Of a stretch of 64,000 nucleotides of DNA, positions 15,923-25,148 are shown in pieces (the first letter of the stretch is position 1; each line of letters opens with the position of its first letter). Origin of the DNA: Streptomyces sp. WMMB 322 (lineage in GTDB: Bacteria > Actinomycetota > Actinomycetes > Streptomycetales > Streptomycetaceae); assembly GCF_900090145.1 (NCBI RefSeq), contig NZ_FMHI01000008.1, positions 124,001 to 188,000 on the forward strand, in the 5' to 3' direction. The notes under the pieces were generated by a model. That model did not search any database, was not told where the DNA came from, and worked only from the letters and a program-made list of their open reading frames with translations. A program made the translations under genes and the position numbers.

Positions 15923-18580
15923 ATGACCAGCGGGTACATGGGTCCCCGGGACTTCGGCAGGGACCCGTTCGGAGAGTACATACGGCGCATCCTCGGGGGC
16001 GCCGACCCGTCGGGCGGCAGCGGCGGAGGCCGGGACCCCCGCTACTACGACTTTCTCCGTCTGATGAGCGAACCGGCCCGGCAGCTCATCTCCGAAGCGG
16101 CCTCGTACGCGGCCCAGCGCGGCAGCAGCGACCTGGACACCGAGCATCTGCTGCGCGCGGCGCTCACCACCGAACCGACCCGCACCATGATCACGCGGGC
16201 CGGCGCGGACACCGACACGCTCGCCGAGAACATCGACCGCGAGGTGGGGGAGGGCACGCCACGCAAGTCCATCGCCGTGAGCCCCGCCGTCAAGCGGGCG
16301 CTGCTGGACGCCCACGACATCGCCCGCGCGCGGGGTGCCTCCTACATCGGCAGCGAACACGTGCTCATCGCGCTCGCCGCCAACCGCGACTCGGCGGCCG
16401 GACAGATCCTGGGCGCGGCCCACTTCGACCCGGGTGCGGCCTCCTCCGGCCCCTTCCCCGGGCATCCGGGTCACCCCGGCCAGCCGGGGCAGCCCGGCCA
16501 GGGCGCCCCGCAGTACCCGGGAGGGCAGCCCCCAGGCGCGGAGACGCCCCCCGGCAGGGGCGCCCAGGGCAAGCCGCGTTCCGAGACGCCCACTCTCGAC
16601 AAGTACGGCACGGACCTCACGGAGATGGCCCGCGACGGGCGCATCGACCCCGTGATCGGCAGGGACGAGGAGATCGAGCAGACCATCGAGATCCTCGCCC
16701 GGCGCGGCAAGAACAACCCCGTCCTCATCGGTGAGGCGGGTGTCGGGAAGACGGCCATCGTGGAGGGCCTGGCCCAGCGCATCACCGACGGCGACGTGCC
16801 GGACAACCTCCTGGGCCGCCGCGTCGTCCAGCTCGACGTCTCCGGCGTCGTCGCGGGCACCCGCTACCGCGGCGACTTCGAGGAGCGGCTCAGCAACATC
16901 ATCGACGAGATCCGCGCACGGTCCGAGCAGCTGATCGTCTTCATCGACGAGCTGCACACCGTCGTCGGCGCCGGCGGAGGCGGAACCGAAGGCGGCTCCA
17001 TGGACGCCGGCAACATGCTCAAACCGCCGCTCTCCCGCGGCGAGTTGCACGTCATCGGCGCCACGACGCTCGAGGAGCACCGCCGTCACATCGAGAAGGA
17101 CGCGGCGCTCGCCCGGCGTTTCCAGCCGGTCCTGATCTCCGAGCCGAGCGTGCCCGACGCGGTCGAGATCCTCAGGGGCCTGCGGGACCGCTACGAGGCG
17201 CACCACCAGGTCCGCTACAGCGGCGACGCGCTGATCGCGGCCGTCGAGCTCTCCGACCGCTACCTGACGGGCCGGTTCCTCCCGGACAAGGCCATCGACC
17301 TCCTCGACCAGGCCGGTGCCCGCGTGCGGCTGCGCAACTCCACCCGCGGCACCGACATGAGGGCGCTGGAGCGCGAGGCCGAACGCGTCAGCCGGGACAA
17401 GGACCAGGCCGTCGCCGCCGAGGACTACGAGCGCGCCACACAGCTGCGTGACCGGCTCACGGAGCTGGAGGAGGAGATCGGCCGCGGCGAGCGCAAGCAG
17501 CACCCCAACGGGCGCATCGCCGAGGTGACCGTCGAGGACATCGCCGACATCGTCTCCCGCCAGACGGGCATCCCCGTCAGCAGCCTCACCCAGGAGGAGC
17601 GCGAGCGCCTGCTCGGCATGGAGGACCGGCTGCGCGAACGCGTCATCGGTCAGGACGAGGCGGTCTCCGCCGTGGCCGACGCCGTGCTGCGCTCCCGGGC
17701 CGGGCTGGCCAGCCCCGACAGGCCCATCGGCAGCTTCCTCTTCCTCGGTCCCACCGGCGTCGGGAAGACCGAACTCGCCCGCGCGCTCGCCGATTCGCTC
17801 TTCGGCACGGACGAGCGGATGGTGCGCCTCGACATGAGCGAGTACCAGGAGCGGCACACCGTCAGCCGGCTCGTCGGTGCTCCGCCCGGCTACGTCGGGC
17901 ACGAGGACGCGGGCCAGCTCACCGAGACCGTGCGCCGCAACCCGTACTCGCTGCTGCTTCTCGACGAGATCGAGAAGGCGCACGCCGACGTCTTCAACCT
18001 CCTGCTCCAGGTGCTCGACGACGGACGCCTGACGGACTCCCAGGGCCGCACCGTCGACTTCACCAACACGGTCATCGTCATGACCAGCAACCTCGGCTCC
18101 GAGGCGATCACGGGACGCGGCGCCGTCCTCGGCTTCGGCAGCGGCGACGAGGAGGAAGAGGAGGATGCCCGGCGGGAGCGTGTGCTGCGGCCGCTGAGGG
18201 AGCAGTTCCGTCCCGAGTTCCTCAACCGCATCGACGAGATCGTCATCTTCCGGCAGCTGTCCGACGAGCAACTGCGCACCGTCACCGACATGATGCTGGA
18301 CGAGACCCGGCACCGGGTCCATGCCCAGGACCTCGCGGTGGAGTTCACGCCGGCCGCCGTCGAGTGGCTCGCCAGGCGCGGCTACCAGCCCGAGTACGGG
18401 GCGCGTCCCCTGCGCCGCACCATCCAGCGCGAAGTGGACAACCAGCTCTCGCGGATGCTGCTCAGCGGTGAACTGAAACCGCACACCCGGCTGTTGGTCG
18501 ATGCGGAGGACGAGGAGCTGGTCTTCCGCCCGCAGGGGGAGGTCACCTCGGCCGGTCCGGACGACGGGCGCATGCCGTGA
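15923..18580 (+). CDS. ClpC-type AAA+ unfoldase (Clp ATPase subunit)
   Basis: 885-aa double-AAA ATPase. It has two Clp-N repeats (about 30-170), an unusual Gly/Pro/Gln-rich linker (about 170-225), AAA1 with Walker A GEAGVGKT (270-277) and Walker B VFIDELH, a UVR-type helical segment (490-525), and AAA2 with Walker A GPTGVGKT (609-616). An LGF tripeptide (736-738) sits where ClpC proteins dock to ClpP, followed by an acidic stretch DEEEEED. The short UVR middle region makes it ClpC-like and not ClpB. The collagen-like linker and stand-alone position suggest a specialised paralogue, not the main clpC. Confidence 0.88.
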   Translation: MTSGYMGPRDFGRDPFGEYIRRILGGADPSGGSGGGRDPRYYDFLRLMSEPARQLISEAASYAAQRGSSDLDTEHLLRAALTTEPTRTMITRAGADTDTLAENIDREVGEGTPRKSIAVSPAVKRALLDAHDIARARGASYIGSEHVLIALAANRDSAAGQILGAAHFDPGAASSGPFPGHPGHPGQPGQPGQGAPQYPGGQPPGAETPPGRGAQGKPRSETPTLDKYGTDLTEMARDGRIDPVIGRDEEIEQTIEILARRGKNNPVLIGEAGVGKTAIVEGLAQRITDGDVPDNLLGRRVVQLDVSGVVAGTRYRGDFEERLSNIIDEIRARSEQLIVFIDELHTVVGAGGGGTEGGSMDAGNMLKPPLSRGELHVIGATTLEEHRRHIEKDAALARRFQPVLISEPSVPDAVEILRGLRDRYEAHHQVRYSGDALIAAVELSDRYLTGRFLPDKAIDLLDQAGARVRLRNSTRGTDMRALEREAERVSRDKDQAVAAEDYERATQLRDRLTELEEEIGRGERKQHPNGRIAEVTVEDIADIVSRQTGIPVSSLTQEERERLLGMEDRLRERVIGQDEAVSAVADAVLRSRAGLASPDRPIGSFLFLGPTGVGKTELARALADSLFGTDERMVRLDMSEYQERHTVSRLVGAPPGYVGHEDAGQLTETVRRNPYSLLLLDEIEKAHADVFNLLLQVLDDGRLTDSQGRTVDFTNTVIVMTSNLGSEAITGRGAVLGFGSGDEEEEEDARRERVLRPLREQFRPEFLNRIDEIVIFRQLSDEQLRTVTDMMLDETRHRVHAQDLAVEFTPAAVEWLARRGYQPEYGARPLRRTIQREVDNQLSRMLLSGELKPHTRLLVDAEDEELVFRPQGEVTSAGPDDGRMP

Positions 18581-18630
18581 ACGATCACGGGCACGAGGGA
18601 CAGCAGCGGTCCTGACACAAGGAGGCGATC

Positions 18631-18879
18631 ATGCCGCTGACGTTCCGTAAGAGCTTTCAGGTCCTGCCCGGGGTCAAGCTGAACATCAACCGCAAGTCGT
18701 GGTCGGTGACCACGGGCGGCAAGAAGGGCCCGCGGCGCACCGTCAACTCCAACGGTCGCCAGACGACGTCGATGGACCTGCCGGGCCCGTTCGGCTACCG
18801 GCACACCACCTCCTCCAAGCGCAGCAGCAAGGGGGACAAGCTGAAGATGCTCAGCGAGGCCGTGCGGGGGAAGCACTAG
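18631..18879 (+). CDS. DUF4236 domain protein
   Basis: 82-aa basic protein that begins with the DUF4236 signature FRKSFQVLPGVKLNINRKSWSV. The rest is Lys/Arg/Ser-rich. AAGGAGG lies eight bases before the ATG. It follows the Clp gene by 50 bases and precedes a strong terminator, so the two may be cotranscribed. Function is unknown. Confidence 0.85.
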   Translation: MPLTFRKSFQVLPGVKLNINRKSWSVTTGGKKGPRRTVNSNGRQTTSMDLPGPFGYRHTTSSKRSSKGDKLKMLSEAVRGKH

Positions 18880-18899
18880 GAGACGGACGAAGATCTTCA

Positions 18900-18934
18900 A
18901 AGGGGCCGCCCGGCTGCCGGCCGGGCGGCCCCTT
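18900..18934 (+). terminator. Strong hairpin terminator after the DUF4236 gene
   Basis: A perfect 15-bp stem (arm AAGGGGCCGCCCGGC) with a 5-base loop lies 21 bases after the stop codon. It can also serve the leftward GAF-ANTAR gene, which ends at 18997. Confidence 0.85.
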
Positions 18935-18996
18935 CGTGCGGTGGGATTTCGCGGCGGCTTTCGACAGCGACCCAGGGGCCTTCGTCGGAGGGACCG

Positions 18997-19731
18997 CTAC
19001 GAGCGGGGCTTCGCCCCGGGGACCTCGCCGGTCTCGGTGACCACGCGCACGATCTCGCGCAGCTTGATGTTCCGGTCCTGTGAGCTCTTCTTCAGCACGG
19101 CGAAGGCCTGGTTCTCGTCGAGGTGGTAGCGCTCCATCACGATGCCTATGGCCTCGCCGATGCTGTGCCGCGTCTCCATGGCGGCGTTCATCTGGGCGTG
19201 CGTACGTGCGCTGGAGAAAGCGACCGCCGCGTGCGAGGCGAGCAGCCAGCCGACGTGCTCGGAGCGCGGCGTGAAGACCTTCGGCTTGGACGAGTAGAGG
19301 TCGAGGGCCCCGAGGTTGTCGTCCTCGGTGTAGAGCAGGAAGCCCATCATGCTCCCGATGCCGAGCTTGCGGGCCTCGGGCGCGTACCGGGGCCACCGCT
19401 TGACGGTCGTGCTCATGTCCGCGATGCGGTAGACCTCCTTCAGCGTCCGTGCGGCGTCGAAGCAGGGGCCCTCACGGACCTCGCCCTGGATGCGGTCCGA
19501 GGCGCGTACCACGTCGCTGGTGGTGGCCAGGGTGCTGACCTGATGGTTCTCCAAGGTCATGACGCCCGCGGCCTCGCAGCCGTCAACCAGCTCCACGGCG
19601 TACTCCACGAGCCGGTCGAGGGTCTTCTGCACGGATTCCTGGGCGAGCAGGTCGCGTGCCATATGGGCGAGGCCTGTGGCGAACTCGTCCAGCTCGTCGG
19701 CAGACATACCCGTTCCCTCAATATTCGGCAT
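18997..19731 (-). CDS. GAF-ANTAR domain RNA-binding antiterminator regulator
   Basis: 244-aa protein with an N-terminal GAF sensor (about 15-165; includes CEAAGVMTLENH and GPCFDAARTLKEVYRIADM) and a C-terminal ANTAR domain (about 175-235; RHSIGEAIGIVMERYHLDENQAFAVLKK). ANTAR proteins bind paired hairpins in leader RNAs and prevent termination. The start at 19731 has GAAGGG eight bases upstream; ATG 19707 is an alternative with GAGGG. Confidence 0.9.
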   Translation of the reverse strand: MPNIEGTGMSADELDEFATGLAHMARDLLAQESVQKTLDRLVEYAVELVDGCEAAGVMTLENHQVSTLATTSDVVRASDRIQGEVREGPCFDAARTLKEVYRIADMSTTVKRWPRYAPEARKLGIGSMMGFLLYTEDDNLGALDLYSSKPKVFTPRSEHVGWLLASHAAVAFSSARTHAQMNAAMETRHSIGEAIGIVMERYHLDENQAFAVLKKSSQDRNIKLREIVRVVTETGEVPGAKPRS

Positions 19732-19799
19732 CGGTGGACCCTTCCGTCGCGCCACAGTACGCCCCTCCACAACGGCATTCTGCGGGCCCGGGGCCGCGG

Positions 19800-20678
19800 C
19801 TATTTCAGCAGCCGGGACATGCGCCGGTCGGCGAGCGGCTTCCCGCCGGTCTGGCAGGTGGGGCAGTACTGCAGGGATGAATCACTGAATGAGACTTCCC
19901 GCACAACGTCCCCGCACACAGGACACGGTTGTCCTTTGCGGCCGTGGACCCGCAGCCCCGTCTTCTTCTCCGACTTCAGCTTTCCGGCGGCCAGCCCCCG
20001 CGAGCGTTCGACGGCGTCCTTGAGCGTGGAGCGCAGAGCGTCGTAGAGCCCGGTGACCTCCTCCTCCGAGAGCTCACTCGCGATCTTGAACGGGGAGAGG
20101 CGTGCCGCGTGCAGGATCTCGTCCGAGTAGGCGTTGCCGACCCCGGCGATCACGCTCTGGTCCCGCAGCAGCCCCTTGATCCGGTGGCGCTGCCCCCGCA
20201 CGAGACCGGCGAAGGCCTCCCGGGTGAAGTCGTCGGCGAGCGGGTCCGGCCCGAGCCGTTCGATGCCCGGCACCTGTGCCGGGTCGTCCACGCAGTAGAC
20301 GGCGAGGCGCTTGCGCGTCCCGGCCTCGGTCAGATCGAACCCGCCGCCTTCGCCGCCCTGCTCCGGCCCGGTCAGCGACAGCCTCAGAGCCAGCGGCCCC
20401 TTGCCGGGGCGGGGCGGCGCCGCCGGGACGGAGTCCCGCCAGCGCAGCCACCCCGCTCGGGCCAGGTGGACGACCAGATGCAGACCTCCCGCGTCCAGAT
20501 CGAGGAACTTCCCGTGCCGGGAGACTCCCGTGACGGTCCGGCCCTCCAGCGCGGAGGGCTGCGGCTCGTACGTCTTCAGCACGCTGATCGCGACGGGCGT
20601 GACGCGCTCCACCGTGCGTCCGGTGACGCGGTCGTCGAGGAAGTCGCGCAGCGCCTCGACCTCGGGCAGTTCGGGCAT
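19800..20678 (-). CDS. Fpg/Nei family DNA glycosylase
   Basis: 292-aa base-excision enzyme starting MPELPEVEA, where P2 and E3 form the active site after removal of Met. K57 in SRHGKFL is the conserved beta-hairpin lysine. The H2TH region is near DQSVIAGVGNAYSDEIL, and the C-terminal zinc finger is CPVC...CPTC. It cuts out oxidised bases and nicks the strand. Whether it prefers 8-oxoguanine (Fpg) or oxidised pyrimidines (Nei) is unclear; actinomycetes have several such paralogues. Confidence 0.92.
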   Translation of the reverse strand: MPELPEVEALRDFLDDRVTGRTVERVTPVAISVLKTYEPQPSALEGRTVTGVSRHGKFLDLDAGGLHLVVHLARAGWLRWRDSVPAAPPRPGKGPLALRLSLTGPEQGGEGGGFDLTEAGTRKRLAVYCVDDPAQVPGIERLGPDPLADDFTREAFAGLVRGQRHRIKGLLRDQSVIAGVGNAYSDEILHAARLSPFKIASELSEEEVTGLYDALRSTLKDAVERSRGLAAGKLKSEKKTGLRVHGRKGQPCPVCGDVVREVSFSDSSLQYCPTCQTGGKPLADRRMSRLLK

Positions 20679-20730
20679 CTCTCCTCCGCTCCCGTGCGGC
20701 CGCGGGCCTCGTGCCCGCCTGCGGCCCGGT

Positions 20731-21156
20731 TCAGCTCAGCTTGGCGGTCAGCGTGATGGTGGTGCCCGAAAGGGCCTGGGAGACGGGGCAGTTGGCCTTT
20801 GCCTCCTCCGCCGCGGCGGTGAAGGAGGCCTCGTCGATGCCGGGGACCTCGCCCTGCACGGTGAGGTGGATGCCGGTGATGCCGGTGCCCGGCTGGAACG
20901 TCACGTCGGCCCGCGTCTCCAGCCGCGTCGGGGGCTTGCCCGCGGAGTTGAGCCCGTTGGAGAGCGCCATCGAGAAGCAGCTGGAGTGCGCTGCCGCGAT
21001 CAGCTCCTCCGGGCTGGTCCTCCCGTTGGGCTCCTCCGCGCGCGATGCCCAGGTGACGGACTGGGTGCCGATGCCGGAGGAGTCGAAGGTGACCTCACCC
21101 GACCCCTTCTTCAGGTCGCCGTTCCACACGGTGTGAGCGGTGCGTGTCGTCGCCAT
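20731..21156 (-). CDS. OsmC family peroxiredoxin-like protein
   Basis: 141-aa OsmC-fold protein that reduces organic hydroperoxides with two cysteines. The first is in SPEELIAAAHSSCFSMALS and the second in AKANCPVSQAL, the expected pair. GAGGAG lies upstream of the ATG. It neighbours the glycosylase gene on the same strand (52 bases), so both may serve oxidative damage defence. Confidence 0.92.
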   Translation of the reverse strand: MATTRTAHTVWNGDLKKGSGEVTFDSSGIGTQSVTWASRAEEPNGRTSPEELIAAAHSSCFSMALSNGLNSAGKPPTRLETRADVTFQPGTGITGIHLTVQGEVPGIDEASFTAAAEEAKANCPVSQALSGTTITLTAKLS

Positions 21157-21406
21157 CGTCGGACTCCTCGGTCGCGTGTGCGTCTCTGCCAGTGTGCCGG
21201 GCGCGCCCGCGGCCGCGCCCGCACCGATCCTCTCCGCCGGGCGCCGCGGGCGGCGGGGGACGCGCCGGAGCAAGCCCCGGGCCCCGGTCGCGTTGCCGCC
21301 CCGAGCGCCCGATCGGCGCCCCGCGGCGGCCCGTTCGGGGTACGGTGCGCCGACTTGGGGGTATCGGACTGATGACCGCGCGGCCGGACGGCAGAAGGAG
21401 TGCAGG

Positions 21407-21961
21407 GTGATCAAGGGCGTCGACGTCTCGTCGTACCAACCGTCGGACTACAGCACGAAAGGGCTCGACTTCGTCTTCATAAAGATCACGGAGGGCACGT
21501 CGTACACGAACCCGAAGTGGGTCGCGCAGCGCCAGACCGCGCGTGACGCCGAACTCGTCACCGGCTTCTACCACTTCGGCCGCGCCGGGAGCATGAAGAA
21601 CCAGGCCGACTACTTCATGTCGAAGATCAACCTGGTCAAGGGCGACATGCTCGTCCTGGACTGGGAGGACTCGGAAGTCTCCAACTCGGAGAAGGACTAC
21701 TTCATCAAGTACGTCCAGGAGGAACGCCCCCACACCAGGGTGCTGCTCTACTGCAACACCAACTTCTGGTTCAACCACGACACGACGTCGTTCGCCGGCG
21801 ACGGCCTGTGGATAGCGCACTACAACGGCAAACCCGGCAATCCCGGGATCGAGCACCCGTGGCACTTCCACCAGTACACCGACGACCCGATCGACACGAA
21901 CCTCGCCAAGTTCGACAGCCGCGCCGATCTGCGCGAGTGGACGTACAAGGAGCCCTCGTAG
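21407..21961 (+). CDS. GH25-like lysozyme without a signal peptide
   Basis: 184-aa glycoside hydrolase family 25 domain. The first strand GVDVSSYQP carries the catalytic-site Asp; FVFIKITEGTSYTNP and the acidic LVLDWEDSE (catalytic Asp/Glu) follow, with the C-terminal HQYTDDP. The whole protein is the catalytic domain, with no signal peptide, cell-wall-binding module or membrane anchor. GTG 21407 has AAGGAG six bases upstream, so the longer upstream frame was rejected. It would need a holin, lysis or another route to reach peptidoglycan. Confidence 0.85.
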   Translation: MIKGVDVSSYQPSDYSTKGLDFVFIKITEGTSYTNPKWVAQRQTARDAELVTGFYHFGRAGSMKNQADYFMSKINLVKGDMLVLDWEDSEVSNSEKDYFIKYVQEERPHTRVLLYCNTNFWFNHDTTSFAGDGLWIAHYNGKPGNPGIEHPWHFHQYTDDPIDTNLAKFDSRADLREWTYKEPS

Positions 21962-22070
21962 GCGAGGAGTTGGGCTCCAGCCCGCATTCCCTCCCCGCAG
22001 GTTGGGCCGCCCCCGGCCCCCGGCAGGCCCTCGCGCGACAGGCGGTGCCGAATGCGGATAACCTCCCGGC

Positions 22071-22493
22071 ATGCCCGAAGCCAACATAAGCGCGCCGACC
22101 GAAGAAGAGACGACCGGGGACGGGGCCGCAGAGGTCACCCGTGACGAAGAACCCGGGTCCGCCCCGGGAGCAGAGGGGGACCAGGGGGAGCAGTTGGACC
22201 AGGGGGACCAGGGGGAAGGGGACGCGCGTACCGGCCTCACGCCGCGGCAGGCGCGCAGGGTCCGCATCGTCCTCTCCGGCGTCGTCATGGTCGCCGTGGC
22301 GGTCGCGCTCGTCGTACGCCTGGGCAGTGCACCCTCGGTGCTCACCGTGGGCTTCTACGGCATCGCGCTCATCCTCTCCGGCACCGCGATCGTGCTCAGC
22401 CGCCGTGGCCGCACCCGTGTCGCCACCGGAGTGCTGGTGCTGGGATTCGGGGCCGTCGCCCTGGCCGAGTGGCTTCTCGCGTCCGTCCAGTAG
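22071..22493 (+). CDS. Small membrane protein of unknown function
   Basis: 140-aa protein that I do not recognise. Residues 1-60 are acidic and low-complexity (repeats of GDQGEQ type). Three hydrophobic segments follow: VRIVLSGVVMVAVAVALVV, VLTVGFYGIALILSGTAIV and VATGVLVLGFGAVALAEWLL. No clear ribosome site is seen. It precedes the DUF1707 gene on the same strand. Confidence 0.65.
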   Translation: MPEANISAPTEEETTGDGAAEVTRDEEPGSAPGAEGDQGEQLDQGDQGEGDARTGLTPRQARRVRIVLSGVVMVAVAVALVVRLGSAPSVLTVGFYGIALILSGTAIVLSRRGRTRVATGVLVLGFGAVALAEWLLASVQ

Positions 22494-22531
22494 CCGATCC
22501 CGGGGGCCACGGCGCGTAATAGGCTGACCAC

Positions 22532-23341
22532 ATGAGTGACGAACTCCCCGAAATGCGCGCTTCGGACGCCGAACGGGAGCGCATCGCAGACGTGCTGCGC
22601 GATGCGCTGGCCGAAGGGCGGCTCGGCATGGACGAGTTCCAGGAACGCCTCGACAGCGCCTACCGGGCCCGCACACGCGGGGAGTTGGTGCCTCTCGTAC
22701 GCGATCTGCCGCACCACGGGGACGACGGTGCTTCCGCCGGCCGCTCGCCGGAGAGGCCCGGTGCCCTGGACGATTCGCCGCCCCCGTCGCTCAGCAAGAC
22801 GCGACGGTGGGCGGAACGGATCGGCGGAAGCGCCACCTCGCGCTGGGGCATCGGCATCATGGGCGGATTCGGCCGCCGTGGCCAGTGGACGGTGCCGCGC
22901 GTCTTCACCGCCCTGGGCATCATGGGCGGCGGCGAACTGGACCTGCGGGAGGCCCGGTTCGAGGACCGGAACGTGGTCATCCGCTGCTTCGCGCTGATGG
23001 GCGGCTTCAGTGTCACCGTGCCGCCCGGTGTCGGCGTCGAGGTCCGCGGTGTCGGCATCATGGGCGGATTCGACTCCTCCGCCTCCGGATTCGGTGACGC
23101 CGACGCGCCGCACGTGGTGATCACCGGCGTCACGATGATGGGCGGCGTCGCCGTCGTACGGAAGATCCCGCGCGAGGAGAAACTGAAGTTGCGCGCCGAG
23201 CGGCGCCAGAAGCGGGAGCTGGAGCGCAGGGAGCGACGGCAGGGACGGGACCGCCACCGGCACGGCGGGCCGCACGCAAGCCACCGCGACCACGGGCCCG
23301 GCGGCCACGGCCACCGCGGTCACGGCAAGGAGTCCCTGTAG
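22532..23341 (+). CDS. DUF1707 domain protein with GIMGGF repeats
   Basis: 269-aa protein. The N-terminal DUF1707 module (MRASDAERERIADVLRDALAEG, then GRLGMDEFQERLDSAYRARTRGEL) is frequent in actinomycetes. The middle is a beta-rich LiaF-like region with repeated GIMGGF, ALMGGF and MMGG motifs. The last 60 residues are Arg- and His-rich (HRHGGPHASHRDHG). No membrane segment is evident. Related LiaF-type domains act in cell-envelope stress sensing; that role here is only inferred. Confidence 0.8.
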   Translation: MSDELPEMRASDAERERIADVLRDALAEGRLGMDEFQERLDSAYRARTRGELVPLVRDLPHHGDDGASAGRSPERPGALDDSPPPSLSKTRRWAERIGGSATSRWGIGIMGGFGRRGQWTVPRVFTALGIMGGGELDLREARFEDRNVVIRCFALMGGFSVTVPPGVGVEVRGVGIMGGFDSSASGFGDADAPHVVITGVTMMGGVAVVRKIPREEKLKLRAERRQKRELERRERRQGRDRHRHGGPHASHRDHGPGGHGHRGHGKESL

Positions 23342-23380
23342 GGCGAACTCGCGGCCCGGCGTGCGGCCGTCCCGCCCTGA

Positions 23381-24991
23381 TCACCACCAGGCAGCGGTGT
23401 CCGTGCCGGGCATGCCGGGCGGATGCGGCCAGTCCGGAGGAGACCCGTCGTAGGCGACGGGCGGCAGCGCATAACGCAGGCGTCCCAGCGGGCTGTCCGC
23501 CTCGGCCAGCCAGGGAGCGGGATCGACCGGGTCCTGGGCCGCGGCGTCTGCCGCCTCCTCCCGCGCGTACGGTGAGAGCTGCGAGGCCAGCCCGTCGACC
23601 AGCCAGTTGGCGGTCTGGGCGAGCGCCAGCCGCACGAGCCTCGCCCCGCGCCCGCCACGCCGCTGCTCGGTCAGGGCCCGCATCACCGCGGCCGCCAGCA
23701 GATAGCCGGTGCCGTGGTCGAGGGCCTGCGCCGGCAGGGCGCCCGGAATGCCCTCGCCCGCCTCGTCCCGCTGGCCCTCGACGGTGGCGATGCCGCTCGC
23801 CGCCTGCACCAGGCTGTCGAAGCCGCGTCTTCTGTGCCAGGGCCCGTACGCACCCCAGGCGCTGAGCTGGCCCACGACCACTCCCGGCCGGCGGTCCGCC
23901 AGCGACTCGGGAGCGAGTCCGAAGCGGTCCAGCGCTCCGGGACGGTAACCGGTGACGACGACGTCCGCCGACGACAGCAGTTCGTCGAACGCCGCCTGCC
24001 CGGACCGGGACGAGAGGTCGAGGAGCGCCGAGCGCTTTCCGGCGCCGGTGTCGGCGTGCGTGTCCAGGTTCTCCGGAAGCTGCGGCGCGTCGATGCGCAG
24101 AACATCTGCACCGAACAGTGCGAGCGCCCGGGTGGCGACGGGACCTGCGAGGACTCTGGTGAGGTCCAGCACGCGCACCGCGTGCATCGGGCCGTGGCCC
24201 GAAGACTCCGGCAGGGTGCGCAGGGGCGCCTGGTCCATGCGGGCCGTCGACAGCAGCGGACGGCGGGAGGACTGCGCGCCCTGAGGATGCACCGCCCACT
24301 CCTGCGGCGTGCGCACGGCCACGGCGAGGCCGCCCGCCGCGTGCACCGTCTCCTCGACCTCGGCGGCGTCGCGCTGGGCGAGTTCCGTGGCGAGGATCTC
24401 CGCGAGTGTGGTGTCGTCGCGGTCCTCGACGGAGATGCCGAGGGCGGACAGCAGCCGCGTGCGGTGGTGCGGGTAGTTGGCGTGGGTGCGCACCCATCCG
24501 TCCGCGGTGCGCCAGAAGCGGGACAGCGGGGAGAACGTCACAGGGGCGCGCCCGTCCGTCCTCAGGTGGCGCCCGCTGGTGAACGAGGTGGCCACCGCGC
24601 CGTCGTCGACCTGCACGGACGGAACCGCGAGGGGGCCGCCGTCGCCGGCGCTGCCCGCGCTGCTGCCCGTCCCGGTTGCTCTCGCCCGTACGGACGACAG
24701 TTCGGCCGCGGCCAGTGAGCACACCGCGACCGACGCGCGGGCCAGTTCGAGTACGGGCAGCCGGGCCGGCAGCACCGCTCGCCGTGTGTAGGAGACCCTC
24801 TCGAGCAGGGCGGCGTCGCCTCCCAGCGCGGCCCAGGCGTGGGCGATGCCCGGAAGACCGGCGTCACCGCCGGGCCCGGCGGTGTCCGCGGGCGCCCGGG
24901 CGGGCTCCGTGCTCACCGGGGCGCTGCCGGGGCCGGTCGCCGGGCCGGAGGGGGTCGCTGTACCGACTGCCGCTGAGGAAGATCGTTCCAT
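23381..24991 (-). CDS. CaiB/BaiF family CoA-transferase (atypical, two-part)
   Basis: 536-aa protein. The C-terminal half is a class III CoA-transferase domain: MHAVRVLDLTRVLAGPVATRALALFGADV near residue 270, then LLDLSSRSGQAAFDELLSSADVVVTGYRPGAL. The N-terminal half resembles a second, degenerate copy (WRTADGWVRTHANYPHHR) and begins with 50 Ala/Pro/Gly-rich residues. It should move CoA between carboxylic acids, substrate unknown. The start is uncertain: ATGs at 24991 and 25000 both lack a good ribosome site. Confidence 0.75.
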   Translation of the reverse strand: MERSSSAAVGTATPSGPATGPGSAPVSTEPARAPADTAGPGGDAGLPGIAHAWAALGGDAALLERVSYTRRAVLPARLPVLELARASVAVCSLAAAELSSVRARATGTGSSAGSAGDGGPLAVPSVQVDDGAVATSFTSGRHLRTDGRAPVTFSPLSRFWRTADGWVRTHANYPHHRTRLLSALGISVEDRDDTTLAEILATELAQRDAAEVEETVHAAGGLAVAVRTPQEWAVHPQGAQSSRRPLLSTARMDQAPLRTLPESSGHGPMHAVRVLDLTRVLAGPVATRALALFGADVLRIDAPQLPENLDTHADTGAGKRSALLDLSSRSGQAAFDELLSSADVVVTGYRPGALDRFGLAPESLADRRPGVVVGQLSAWGAYGPWHRRRGFDSLVQAASGIATVEGQRDEAGEGIPGALPAQALDHGTGYLLAAAVMRALTEQRRGGRGARLVRLALAQTANWLVDGLASQLSPYAREEAADAAAQDPVDPAPWLAEADSPLGRLRYALPPVAYDGSPPDWPHPPGMPGTDTAAWW

Positions 24992-25148
24992 GCCGGGCAT
25001 TCTGGCACCGGCCGGGCGTTCTCCCGTGGCAGCGGACTCGCAGGCCCGGCCGCGTCGCCAGGGCGACGCACCCGAGAGGCCGGGTGGGTGCCGGCAGGGC
25101 GCGTGCGGCACGCGCATGCCGTGGACCTGCCGAGGGTGTCGGTGGCCG

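Noticed and set aside
15767..18484. 905-codon minus-strand open frame
   Set aside because: Exact shadow of the ClpC-type gene, whose Walker and Clp motifs are all on the plus strand.
22180..22225. Purine-rich repeats (GACCAGGGGGA)
   Set aside because: They lie inside the coding sequence of the small membrane protein and encode its low-complexity acidic segment.
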